A stretch of DNA of 28,383 nucleotides from a virus, in the IMG/VR virus record IMGVR_UViG_3300042402_002518, positions 1 through 28,383 of that record; one strand, written 5' to 3'. The notes under the pieces were generated by a model. The model did no database searches. It was given only the letters and a program-made list of their open reading frames with translations, and was not told the DNA's origin. This document shows, one piece after another, positions 1 to 7,954 of this stretch; position 1 is the first letter of the stretch, and each line of letters starts with the position of its first letter. The translations under genes were made by a program, and so were the position numbers.

Positions 1-139
1 TCTTATAGTTACTTTGCCCGCCCACACTCAGATTAGTAACATGGTGGCGCTCTATCAACGGAGATAACCACAACTTTCCTTCGGGCTCGTTAAATGCACA
101 GGTGTGACTAAATGAGTCACCAACAATAAGAATATTCAT
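1..139 (-). CDS. SGNH/GDSL-type hydrolase, N-terminal part only
   Basis: This is the first 46 codons of a minus-strand gene that runs off the left edge. It starts MNILIVGDSF, a short beta strand followed by GDS, the block I nucleophile motif of SGNH/GDSL hydrolases, with Ser9 as the candidate nucleophile. About 30 residues later NLSVGGQSN fits the Gly-containing block II. SGNH enzymes are esterases or acyl-hydrolases; in a phage late region one could deacylate host surface polysaccharide, but that is inference. The blocks with the remaining catalytic Asp and His lie outside the window. The start was chosen because it opens directly into the family's N-terminal strand; the Shine-Dalgarno signal upstream is weak. 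The gene lies 51 bases downstream of gene 55 on the same strand, and I see no late promoter or terminator between them, so read-through from gene 55 is plausible. Identity is moderate because only the N-terminus is visible. Confidence 0.6.
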   Translation of the reverse strand, partial: MNILIVGDSFSHTCAFNEPEGKLWLSPLIERHHVTNLSVGGQSNYK

Positions 140-190
140 ACTATATATTGTACGTGGGTTAAAGTTTAAGTGCAAATCTTATATTGCCAA

Positions 191-1075
191 TTATTCTTCG
201 TAGTGTCCACCACCACCGCCCCAATCTCCTTGGCGAGTGTAGCTTGGTGAATAATTGTTCATCTCTAAGATATCATCACGGATATTTTGATTGCGTTTCT
301 CAATATTTAGAACACGTGTAAAGCTGTTGGTGATCGCCGCGGTATAATAAGCAAAAGGATTTTGGCTTTTTGCTTCATCAAACTGTAGGCCGATCTGGCT
401 TAACTGTAACAGTGCTTGACTACGCATTTCATCGTTATAGGTATACCCACGCCAGTTACTACGTGTGGCATAACGCTCACATAATTTAATGAACATATGA
501 GCTAGTTTAGCAGTCATGGAGCCGTGATCTTTTGAAAATTTACCTTTTTCTACTCCGCCTTTCCAGTGGCTTAGACCTACGCATACGGGAGTTAATTCTT
601 CGGTGACTTGATAGTGTTGGAATGGGGGAAAGTTAACTTTGGTATACTTAGTAGCACCTTTAACTACTATAGGCTCATCATATTCAGTTTCAAAATTTTC
701 TTCGTCTGCATCGTATTCTTCTTGTGCTTTGGCATCAGCTTTTTTCTGTTTAACATCGTCGATGGGTATATGATCCCAGGTCATGACGCGGAATACCACA
801 TCAGTCACTGGAATGTCTTTAGTTGGGGTTAAGAATTCATCCAATTTACGTTTATTACCTAATAATAGTTCTGCTTCTTGCGCTTCTTTAGCTAGACGTT
901 CTGCACGAGCTTTACGTGCTTCCTGCACGACTTTCTTAGTGATCTTGTCAACACCAAGAACAATCATGTCATAACTTTTTACTTCATCATTGATAAAACT
1001 ACAATAAGTTAGCTTACTTTTTGCAATTTCTTTAAGAATATCTTTATTGTTTAGATAATTCACCTTTCTGGCCAT
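191..1075 (-). CDS. 55: late-transcription sigma factor, gp55 family
   Basis: This 294-residue protein replaces the host sigma factor on RNA polymerase and recognises the -10-like TATAAATA element of T4 late promoters. The N-terminus VNYLNNKDILKEI matches the T4 gp55 opening YNYVNNKELLQAI. The C-terminal half (SNWRGYTYNDEMRSQAL, then FDEAKSQNPFAYYTAAITNSF and a basic IEKRNQ stretch) matches the sigma region 2-like core of T4 gp55. T4 gp55 has 185 residues; the extra length is mainly an Arg/Lys/Glu-rich and then acidic segment between the N-terminal motif and the core. The protein ends in a Gly run followed by HYEE and lacks the T4 clamp-binding LDFLYE sequence. A longer reading from 1132 exists, but I place the start at 1075 because AAAGGA lies about 10 bases upstream of that ATG and the family begins here. 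It is divergent from the baseplate operon and has its own late-type promoter. Confidence 0.93.
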   Translation of the reverse strand: MARKVNYLNNKDILKEIAKSKLTYCSFINDEVKSYDMIVLGVDKITKKVVQEARKARAERLAKEAQEAELLLGNKRKLDEFLTPTKDIPVTDVVFRVMTWDHIPIDDVKQKKADAKAQEEYDADEENFETEYDEPIVVKGATKYTKVNFPPFQHYQVTEELTPVCVGLSHWKGGVEKGKFSKDHGSMTAKLAHMFIKLCERYATRSNWRGYTYNDEMRSQALLQLSQIGLQFDEAKSQNPFAYYTAAITNSFTRVLNIEKRNQNIRDDILEMNNYSPSYTRQGDWGGGGGHYEE

Positions 1076-1113
1076 GTTTACGTTTCCTTTTAAACTACTA
1101 CTATTATATAACC

Positions 1114-1121
1114 TATAAATA
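1114..1121 (+). promoter_or_regulatory. T4-type late promoter before the tube-cap gene
   Basis: A perfect TATAAATA followed by C lies 25 bases upstream of the ATG at 1147. T4 late promoters consist of this element centred near -10, with no -35 box, and are read by polymerase carrying gp55, whose gene is next door. The start of transcription would be near 1127, giving a leader of about 20 bases that contains the AAGAGG ribosome-binding site at 1131-1136. It would drive the operon running at least to gene 25. Confidence 0.88.
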
Positions 1122-1136
1122 CATAAAAGCAAGAGG

Positions 1137-1144
1137 TATTTATA
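1137..1144 (-). promoter_or_regulatory. T4-type late promoter for gene 55, facing the plus-strand promoter
   Basis: The plus strand reads TATTTATA, which is TATAAATA on the minus strand, again followed by C. The expected start point is near 1131, about 55 bases before the gene 55 ATG. It points towards the plus-strand late promoter at 1114-1121, and the two predicted start points are only a few bases apart. This suggests that gp55 stimulates its own late expression, and that only one of the two promoters can be open at a time. Both points are inference. Confidence 0.72.
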
Positions 1145-1146
1145 TT

Positions 1147-2166
1147 ATGGCTTTACCAAATTTTTCGCAGATAGCAAAAACAGCCACAAACTTCGCACAG
1201 ACATCGAGTGTGCAAAAAAGTTCAGGTACTGTATTTGATCTACTGAATCCTGCCAATGCCCGCAGATCTAAAGCAGGCTTTCCTGGTCTAGGGGGCATCG
1301 GTGGTCTAGGCAAGGTAATGCCTAATTTTGGCTTTGGCAGCGGATCTCCTGGACTAGGTGCTAGTGCTGCAGGTGAAGATGATTGGCGTGTGAGATTAAG
1401 CCTAGCTGATGGTGCTAACATATTTTACAAAGATCCCGGTGTGAATTTCAATACCATCATGACTCCTTTGATAGAAACCAACGGTGTAATATGGCCCTAT
1501 ACCCCCAGCATCCAAGTCAGCCACGTGGCTAACTATTCAACTGCCGTGCTTACACATAGTAATTATTCCGCACACTTCTACAACAACTCAGATGTGAGTG
1601 ACATAACCATCAGCGGTGAATTTACCGTGCAGAGCCAAGAAGAAGGGCAATATCTCATGGCAGCCATATATTTCCTAAGGGCATCTACTAAAATGTTCTT
1701 TGGACAAGGTGCTAACATAGGTAATCCACCTCCCATATTATTCCTAGATGGCTACGGTAGCCACTATTTCCCACATGTACCTTGCGTGATCACTAATTTC
1801 ACTCATAACCTTTCTAACGACGTAGACTATGTGCAGGTACCTATCACGCAGACTAGCCTAGAAGATGTGGCAATCACGGCTCCAGATAATCCCAATGGTG
1901 GCGGTGGACCTAATCTCTATGATTACGGTACAGGCGATCTTAAATCAGTAAGTTACGCACCCAATTTTGGCAGTAAGAAAGCAACCAGTACACAGAAATA
2001 TTCTACGATCACGTCAACTACACGTGTGCCTACATCCAGCACAGTATCAGTGACAGTGCGACCTGTGTACAGCAGACAGAATCTACATGATAGATTTAAT
2101 CTCAGCGAATTCGCACAGGGCAAATTAATTGGTGACAAGAAGAAAGGCTTTGGAGGATTCCTATAA
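1147..2166 (+). CDS. baseplate tail-tube cap/initiator protein (gp48/gp54-like)
   Basis: This 339-residue protein probably sits at the top of the baseplate hub, where the tail tube starts. Residues 1-75 are Ala/Gly/Pro-rich and look flexible. Residues 78-250 form a compact beta-rich domain that includes YLMAAIYFLRASTKMFFGQ and PPPILFLDGYGSHYFPHVPC. This arrangement, in which a paired-residue assay of membrane-like strands precedes a pilot Cys-containing strand, resembles tube-like folds of T4 gp48, gp54 and related tube-end proteins in marine T4-like phages. The C-terminus is Ser/Thr-rich. The start has AAGAGG about 10 bases upstream and a late promoter just before it. The stop overlaps the gene 53 start by one base (TAATG), so translation is probably coupled. 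I recognise the family by pattern and position, not by close T4 identity; gp48 fits the gene order better than gp54, but I cannot separate them. Confidence 0.62.
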   Translation: MALPNFSQIAKTATNFAQTSSVQKSSGTVFDLLNPANARRSKAGFPGLGGIGGLGKVMPNFGFGSGSPGLGASAAGEDDWRVRLSLADGANIFYKDPGVNFNTIMTPLIETNGVIWPYTPSIQVSHVANYSTAVLTHSNYSAHFYNNSDVSDITISGEFTVQSQEEGQYLMAAIYFLRASTKMFFGQGANIGNPPPILFLDGYGSHYFPHVPCVITNFTHNLSNDVDYVQVPITQTSLEDVAITAPDNPNGGGGPNLYDYGTGDLKSVSYAPNFGSKKATSTQKYSTITSTTRVPTSSTVSVTVRPVYSRQNLHDRFNLSEFAQGKLIGDKKKGFGGFL

Positions 2167-2468
2167 TGGCAGTGAACTACAGCAAGACCAGCCCATATTC
2201 CAACACCGAAACTTTCGCTTTCTTTCTGGATGTGGCTAATCTGCCCGCTATCCCATTAGATTCCAGCGATACGCAGTATATTATCGACGGTATTTATGAA
2301 CATCGCCCAGATCTCCTGGCCTATGACCTCTATGGCGACAGCAATCTTTGGTGGGTGTTTAGCATACGTAATCCCAATGTCTTACAGGATCCCATCTATG
2401 ACTTCCTACCAGGTGCTACTATCTATGTTCCCAAAAAGGATACCCTAACCGCCGCGTTGGGTTTATAA
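2166..2468 (+). CDS. 53: baseplate wedge subunit gp53-like
   Basis: This 100-residue protein is a short gp53-type wedge component, which in T4 helps join wedges around the hub. The central part DLLAYDLYGDSNLWWVFSI matches the T4 gp53 segment ELANAIYGNPQLYWVLLM, and it ends in FLPGATIYVPKK, the pattern of a LysM-like strand that closes many small tail proteins. T4 gp53 has 196 residues, so this is about half length and seems to keep only the core. A strong Shine-Dalgarno sequence, GGAGGA, lies at 2152-2157 within the end of the preceding gene. The start overlaps that gene's stop by one base, and the next gene follows after three bases. Confidence 0.82.
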   Translation: MAVNYSKTSPYSNTETFAFFLDVANLPAIPLDSSDTQYIIDGIYEHRPDLLAYDLYGDSNLWWVFSIRNPNVLQDPIYDFLPGATIYVPKKDTLTAALGL

Positions 2469-2471
2469 GCA

Positions 2472-5400
2472 ATGGCTTATTTAGATGAACAAGACAGAAT
2501 ACGCAAACAAGCCCAAGTCACCGCTCAAGCCAACGGAATAGTAAGTAAAAGCAATGATGTAGTAGGGACAGCAGAAGTTTTTATTAGTCAAGCGACCCCA
2601 GCGCAGGATACCACCGTGAGATTTGGTGGTCCTAGTGATCAAGAAAAATCTTTAACTAATATCTCAAATAAAAGTGCATTACTCACACAAAAAATTGCTA
2701 TAACCAGGCAAATCAACTATAATAATGAATTTCTTACTCTATTTGGTGATGAATCTAAAACTTGGGTAAATGATCCTGCTATCGTCAATGCAAGACAACA
2801 AGTACAAACAGCTACCTTGCAACTTGAAACAACTAGAATTAAAATTGGTGATACCATAGCAACAATAGAGGGTGCGAGTCCACAGATAGCGGCCACTGCT
2901 GAAACTAGGAACACCACACAAGATACAGCACAGCGTGATGTTGCTAATTCAACTTCTCCTGCTGTGGTTGAATCTGGCACTAGCCCGTTGCCTGCTAATC
3001 AGCTAACAAAGTTGAATACTAATTCTGGTCCAAATTCCGGAGTCATTCCCAATATCAGCGACAAAGTAGAACCAGCTCTAGAATCAGCACGCCCCGGAAT
3101 AACATTGACTATCCCTGAGGTTGGAGTAACAGCCAAGAGGATATATCCAGAAGACGTAATAAAAAATACTCCCATACCCAATGTGTTACATCAGTATGCC
3201 AGCTATACCTATGGCTTGAGTCTACATCTGCTGACCGCAGAAGAATTTAATAATATAACTGACAAAGGCGAATACACTCCAACCAAGGTGCTTATAGCCA
3301 GTGCTGGTAGATACAATAACACACCAGGACCTACTCAATTCACTCGCAGTCCCTATTTCAAAGAAGACTTTTACTTTGACGGATTTGACCTAGATACTGT
3401 AATAGGATTGAATGCGGCGTCAAGAAGCACTAATGCTATTAGATATAACTTTACCTTGATCGAACCTTATGGTTTTACGCTTATAGATCGTATTATAAAT
3501 CTCTGCAACAGTCCAGAGGTAAATTCTCCCAATTATCTAGATCAGCCCTATTTGTTACAGATAGATTTCTTTGGTATAGATGACTCCGGTCAGATCACGG
3601 GTGCTATACCTAATACCACCAAGCGCATACCTATCAGATTGTTAAAGATGGATGTAAAGATATCAGCCAGAGGTGCAGAGTATGCGATAACAGGTACACC
3701 GTTCAACCACGGTGCATTTGATCTTACCTATGTAAGCACTCCAAAAATTATTGAAGTAGAAGCCAATACCGTAGCAAAATTTTTCCAAAGTGACGAAACT
3801 CAAGGTGATACCACAGACACTACCGGTCAAAGAGAATCTGCGCAAGGCGGTATATGGGCCACGAGTGATGGGCGCATCGTCGGTCCTGATGGACAACTTA
3901 TACAAGTAAACACGCTGAATCAAAGCCTACTCAGCATCAAGACCAAGCGTGAATTAGGCCTATTTAACAGTTTTGGTAGTGCGCTTAATCAACATCAATT
4001 AAGCCTACAGCGCGATGGTAAGATAGAATTTCCTGACAAGTATGTTTTTAATTTTGTTGACCCAGAGATAGCTAACAGTCTATTTGTCACTGGAAATTTT
4101 TCAACACCTAAAAACGCAGGCATGGTTATCATAAACAGCGGTTCTCAATCGGCCAAAGACAACGCTACCAAAAAAGGTGATCTAGGATTTAACACCAATT
4201 CATACAGTCTAGATTCTAGATTATTCCAGATCAATCCTGGTACGTATATAGATCAAGTGATCAATTATGTTATACGTAACAGCGCCTGGGCCGCCAAAGA
4301 TTTGATCATACCAGAAGACGGAGCAGATGAAAAAACAATTAGGGCCGCGATTGAAAAGAACAAAAATCAGCCATTTTATTGGTGGAAGATAATTCCTTCG
4401 ATAAAACTAGGTAAGTTTGATAATATCAGGAAGGTCTTTTCAAGGACAATCACCTATACTATACAGAAATATGAAGTGCGTAATTTAAAAGTTCCTTTTG
4501 GCCCTCAAGGAACCGCAGGTCAAGCAGAAAATCCACGACCACCAGTAAAATCTTACAACTATATCTATAGTGGAAAAAATAATGATATATTAGATCTCGA
4601 CATAACATTCAATACTACTTACTACACAGCTCTAACCACATATAGGAATGCACAGGCTAAACTAGCACAATTGGCCACAGCTGGTGAATCTGAAAAAAGC
4701 CGAAACACTATCAAAAACAACGTAGGATCAAATCAGGATCCTAATGCTATCATGCCCTTGATCTTTAAACCACAGGTCTCAGATACCAGGGTCACCACTG
4801 GTAGTGGTGCCCAGACAGCAGAACAAGTTGCCATGGCAGATCTTGAAGCCAGCCTGTTAGATATGAGCCAAGCAGACATGCTACATGTAAAACTTAAAAT
4901 CATTGGTGATCCCAGCCTGATCAAACAGGACGATCTATTCTGGACTCCTAAATTAAACTCACAGGTCATCGAAAACAAGGTCAACGCTGATGACAGACTT
5001 ACTCCTGATGGCAGCATCAAGATGGACGGTGGTGAAGTCTATGTGAATCTCACATTCCGCACACCAGTAGACATAGATGAAACCACAGGCATGATGCAGT
5101 TTACCAATGAAAACATCTTAGGACCCATGCAGACCAGTTTGTTTTCTGGATTGTACAGGATACTCAAAGTAAAAAATCAGTTCCGCAGTGGTCAGTTCAC
5201 ACAGGAATTGGAATTAATAAGATTACCAAGGCAGGACAAGCTAGACTACGCTGATAACAAACCGCCTACCAGCGACGAAAGAGGAAATCAAGTGCCTGGT
5301 GAAAAAGCCATCTTAGACAACAACACGCTAGGCCCAGACTTTAATACACCAGATTCTGCCAAGAGCTCTACTGCGGAATCTGATGATACGGCTCAGTCAG

Positions 5401-5828
5401 CACAACAACAGCAAGCAGATAATCGCACTGATGAATCTGATAGAACTAAAGAAGAACAGGAATTAGTAGAAACTCGAGCTCTGGCTCCTGAAGAACCAAT
5501 AAGTGGTACAACTGAACCTGTAACGGTGCCGTATCCAAGCGCAGATAATAAAATAAACTCTGCAAAAGTAGAATTGAAAACGTCTATAGAAACACGTAAT
5601 ACTGCATCAGCGGGTAGAGATACAGCTGATGCAAACTTTGCTGCAATAAACCAAGAATTTAATTCTGCCAGTGACCCAACAGCATGGGCGCAGAATCCAG
5701 CAAATAGAGCAAGATACGAGTCAGCGAGATTGGAAGCAGATGCTGCCGATGCAGCTTATAAGAAAGCACAATCACAAGTTGCTGCGGGCTTTTCAAAAGT
5801 AGATATTCTTCAACAGGCAGGAAAATAA
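2472..5828 (+). CDS. large baseplate hub-like structural protein (possible gp27 counterpart)
   Basis: This 1118-residue protein lies directly before the spike gene, where a hub partner of gp5 would be expected. Residues 1-220 are Ala/Thr/Gln-rich and predicted by eye to be helical or coiled coil. Residues 240-425 begin SYTYGLSLHLLT and form a folded domain containing YNFTLIEPYGFTLIDRI. Residues 600-925 contain several beta segments, including LHVKLKIIGDPSLIKQDDLFW-type strands (split by loops) and SGLYRILKVKNQFRSGQFT. That last pattern is typical of the final domain of tail hub proteins of the gp27/GpD kind. Residues 925-1118 are polar, with Gln and Ala runs, and end in another likely coiled coil. 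T4 gp27 has only 391 residues, so if this is the gp27 counterpart it has large additions at both ends. The spike gene starts three bases after its stop. Alternative: a separate baseplate protein peculiar to marine T4-like phages. Confidence 0.5.
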   Translation: MAYLDEQDRIRKQAQVTAQANGIVSKSNDVVGTAEVFISQATPAQDTTVRFGGPSDQEKSLTNISNKSALLTQKIAITRQINYNNEFLTLFGDESKTWVNDPAIVNARQQVQTATLQLETTRIKIGDTIATIEGASPQIAATAETRNTTQDTAQRDVANSTSPAVVESGTSPLPANQLTKLNTNSGPNSGVIPNISDKVEPALESARPGITLTIPEVGVTAKRIYPEDVIKNTPIPNVLHQYASYTYGLSLHLLTAEEFNNITDKGEYTPTKVLIASAGRYNNTPGPTQFTRSPYFKEDFYFDGFDLDTVIGLNAASRSTNAIRYNFTLIEPYGFTLIDRIINLCNSPEVNSPNYLDQPYLLQIDFFGIDDSGQITGAIPNTTKRIPIRLLKMDVKISARGAEYAITGTPFNHGAFDLTYVSTPKIIEVEANTVAKFFQSDETQGDTTDTTGQRESAQGGIWATSDGRIVGPDGQLIQVNTLNQSLLSIKTKRELGLFNSFGSALNQHQLSLQRDGKIEFPDKYVFNFVDPEIANSLFVTGNFSTPKNAGMVIINSGSQSAKDNATKKGDLGFNTNSYSLDSRLFQINPGTYIDQVINYVIRNSAWAAKDLIIPEDGADEKTIRAAIEKNKNQPFYWWKIIPSIKLGKFDNIRKVFSRTITYTIQKYEVRNLKVPFGPQGTAGQAENPRPPVKSYNYIYSGKNNDILDLDITFNTTYYTALTTYRNAQAKLAQLATAGESEKSRNTIKNNVGSNQDPNAIMPLIFKPQVSDTRVTTGSGAQTAEQVAMADLEASLLDMSQADMLHVKLKIIGDPSLIKQDDLFWTPKLNSQVIENKVNADDRLTPDGSIKMDGGEVYVNLTFRTPVDIDETTGMMQFTNENILGPMQTSLFSGLYRILKVKNQFRSGQFTQELELIRLPRQDKLDYADNKPPTSDERGNQVPGEKAILDNNTLGPDFNTPDSAKSSTAESDDTAQSAQQQQADNRTDESDRTKEEQELVETRALAPEEPISGTTEPVTVPYPSADNKINSAKVELKTSIETRNTASAGRDTADANFAAINQEFNSASDPTAWAQNPANRARYESARLEADAADAAYKKAQSQVAAGFSKVDILQQAGK

Positions 5829-5831
5829 TCA

Positions 5832-7946
5832 ATGGCAATAGATCAAAGAGCAGGTACCAAGGTAATAAAAAGTCTACGCAGAGAAGAAGCTGGCGCCGCC
5901 CGTGTTGATCCCTATCCATATATTGGCATAGTAAAAAATAATCTTGATCCCACACGTAGTGGTCGACTACAGGTTTATATACCAGACCTAGGTGGTGATG
6001 AACGAGAGCAAACCAGTTGGAGAACAGTCAGCTATGCTAGCCCTTTCATGGGCTACACAACTAATCCTAACAGCAGTGACAAGGCCAATGCTTTTGAAAG
6101 TGTCACACATACCTATGGTATGTGGATGGTACCACCTGATATCGGTGTACAGGTCATAGTATTATTCATAGCCGGTGATCCTCTCCGTGGTTATTGGGTG
6201 GCCTGTGTTAACCCTAATCTCAGCCATCACATGTTACCAGGTTTAGCAGGCAGTACTAATGTTGACTTAAATTCAGCTAGTGGCGCCGACCGTACTGGAT
6301 TCCAAGCAGGAGTCCCTGTTCCAGTCGCAGAGTTTAACGAAAATCTACCTGAAAATATAACTAATCCCGCATTCTATAATTTAAGTAAACCCATACATAC
6401 TGAACAGTATGGCATACTAAAAGTACAAGGTCTGGATAGAGATCCTATACGTGGTGCTATAAGTAGCAGTAGCCAACGAGAAACTCCAAGTGCCGTGTTT
6501 GGTATCAGCACACCGGGTCGGCCACTTGATGCACAGGACCCCGCTAATCCTAAGAATGATTATATCAATAGACTAAACACAGGTACTTTGCCTCCAGATT
6601 TCTTTAGGATCAAAAGTCGCAAAGGTGGTCACACATTTGTCATGGATGATGGTGCTACATTAGGGCAGAACCAGTTAGTTAGATTACGCACTGCTGGTGG
6701 ACATCAGATTCTCATGCATGACAGCAGTAATACCCTATATATTTCGCATAAAGATGGTACCAGCTGGGTCGAACTAGCCAGTGATGGACAGGTTAAAATA
6801 TTCAGCCAAGGTAGTTTCAGTGTGAGATCGCAAGGTACTATAAATTTACACAGCGATGACAGCATTAATCTCAATGCGGCTAATAATATAAATCTCAATG
6901 CAGGAGGTAAGATACAAGCAGAATCCTCTAGAACGACTCTATTAACAGGTAGCCTTTCAATAGAAACCAAAACTACTACAGAATTTAAAATTGGTGGACC
7001 TTTCAAAGTAGAAACCGGTGCAGGCATCAGTCTCAAAGCCGCACAGACCTATGCATTAGAAGCCGCACAGATTCTAAACAACAGTGGAGGCACTTTAGTA
7101 GTTTCTAGTGTAAATGCATTCAATTTGAAAAATTTACCAGACACATCACGGGATAGTAGCAGTGGTTTATGGGTTAACAAACCCAATCAATTGACTAGCA
7201 TAGTCACGGTAGCACCCACGCACGAACCATTTGATAGGGGTGAGATAGTGGCATTCTTTAATCCTGAAAATGCCAGCACAGGTATAACCCCTCAAGCAAC
7301 CTACACAGGCACAGTTGACGCTGTCAAAGGTGTTGCTGGAACTGAAGTTAAGAATCCAGCTGGCACGAAAGATATTCGTGAACAGCTTAAGGTAAATGCT
7401 ACAGGAACCGTAGGTAATCTCAACAAAGATCAGACGACAGCATATCTAGCACAGGTAGGTAAAAGCGAAAGCGGTGGAAATTATGCCGCAGTTAATCAAT
7501 TGGGCTATGTAGGCAAATACCAATTTGGTTATCAGGCCCTGATAGATGGTGGTTATGTGAAATCATCAGTGACCAGTTTGGCACAGCTAGATAATCCTAA
7601 TTCATGGACGGGCAAAGATGGTGTCACTGACAAGAGTGCTTGGTTAAACAATCCCAGCGTGCAGGAATCAGCCATGGTTGAATATACGCAACGTAATTAC
7701 ACGGCCATGGTCAAGAATGGTGCTGTCACCGCTGACATGCCTCCAGAAGAAGTAGGCGGTATGTTGTCTGTGGCTCATTTACTAGGACCAAATAAAGGAA
7801 CACCTAATCGTCCAGGTGCACTAGGGTGGAGACAAGGATTAGGTGGAGCAGATGCTAACGGTACGACCGGTGACACATATTTCCAGAAAGGCAAGTTTGC
7901 TGTCTCAGTACTAGCACCGCAAGTACCCGCAGTTGCCGCAGGATAA
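5832..7946 (+). CDS. 5: baseplate central spike gp5-like, with C-terminal peptidoglycan hydrolase
   Basis: This 704-residue protein is the cell-puncturing spike. Residues 20-130 are the OB-fold of gp5/VgrG proteins (YIGIVKNNLDPTRSGRLQVY, later PPDIGVQVIVLF and GDPLRGYWV). From residue 264, GGHTFVMDDG begins the spike: short strands such as INLHSDDSINLNAANNINLN and GGKIQAESS form the VgrG-like triple-stranded beta-helix to about residue 430. Residues 535-690 are a second domain with KSESGGNY (Glu546) and GKYQFG, the signature of lysozyme- or transglycosylase-like peptidoglycan hydrolases; Glu546 is the candidate catalytic acid. In T4 gp5 the lysozyme domain lies between the OB-fold and the helix and is of a different family, so the enzyme here has been moved to the end. 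AGGA lies nine bases before the start. The stop overlaps a possible late promoter for gene 25. Confidence 0.88.
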   Translation: MAIDQRAGTKVIKSLRREEAGAARVDPYPYIGIVKNNLDPTRSGRLQVYIPDLGGDEREQTSWRTVSYASPFMGYTTNPNSSDKANAFESVTHTYGMWMVPPDIGVQVIVLFIAGDPLRGYWVACVNPNLSHHMLPGLAGSTNVDLNSASGADRTGFQAGVPVPVAEFNENLPENITNPAFYNLSKPIHTEQYGILKVQGLDRDPIRGAISSSSQRETPSAVFGISTPGRPLDAQDPANPKNDYINRLNTGTLPPDFFRIKSRKGGHTFVMDDGATLGQNQLVRLRTAGGHQILMHDSSNTLYISHKDGTSWVELASDGQVKIFSQGSFSVRSQGTINLHSDDSINLNAANNINLNAGGKIQAESSRTTLLTGSLSIETKTTTEFKIGGPFKVETGAGISLKAAQTYALEAAQILNNSGGTLVVSSVNAFNLKNLPDTSRDSSSGLWVNKPNQLTSIVTVAPTHEPFDRGEIVAFFNPENASTGITPQATYTGTVDAVKGVAGTEVKNPAGTKDIREQLKVNATGTVGNLNKDQTTAYLAQVGKSESGGNYAAVNQLGYVGKYQFGYQALIDGGYVKSSVTSLAQLDNPNSWTGKDGVTDKSAWLNNPSVQESAMVEYTQRNYTAMVKNGAVTADMPPEEVGGMLSVAHLLGPNKGTPNRPGALGWRQGLGGADANGTTGDTYFQKGKFAVSVLAPQVPAVAAG

Positions 7947-7949
7947 ATA
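7942..7949 (+). promoter_or_regulatory. possible late promoter overlapping the gene 5 stop
   Basis: GATAAATA matches the NATAAATA form used by marine T4-like phages and contains the gene 5 stop codon. It lies only five bases before the gene 25 ATG, so transcription would start at or just past that ATG. A transcript from here would be leaderless or lack the first codon, unless Met4 were used. The base after it is T, not the C seen after the other copies. It may be chance. Confidence 0.3.
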
Positions 7950-7954
7950 TCTAT

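Noticed and set aside
608-832. Plus-strand open frame opposite gene 55
   Set aside because: It is hydrophobic only because it reads the complement of charged gene 55 codons; gene 55 is clearly recognised on the other strand.
1076-1132. A longer gene 55 starting at 1132
   Set aside because: The extra 19 residues match nothing in gp55, have no ribosome-binding site and would begin almost at the predicted transcription start; the ATG at 1075 has AAAGGA before it.
1140-1421. Minus-strand open frame of 93 codons opposite the start of the tube-cap gene
   Set aside because: It is a shadow of the plus-strand gene, rich in Pro and Leu, with no recognisable motif.
6839-6846. TATAAATT and similar TATAAATC near-matches inside coding sequence (also near 6890, 21143 and 22499)
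   Set aside because: One base off the motif, within genes and not close before any start codon.
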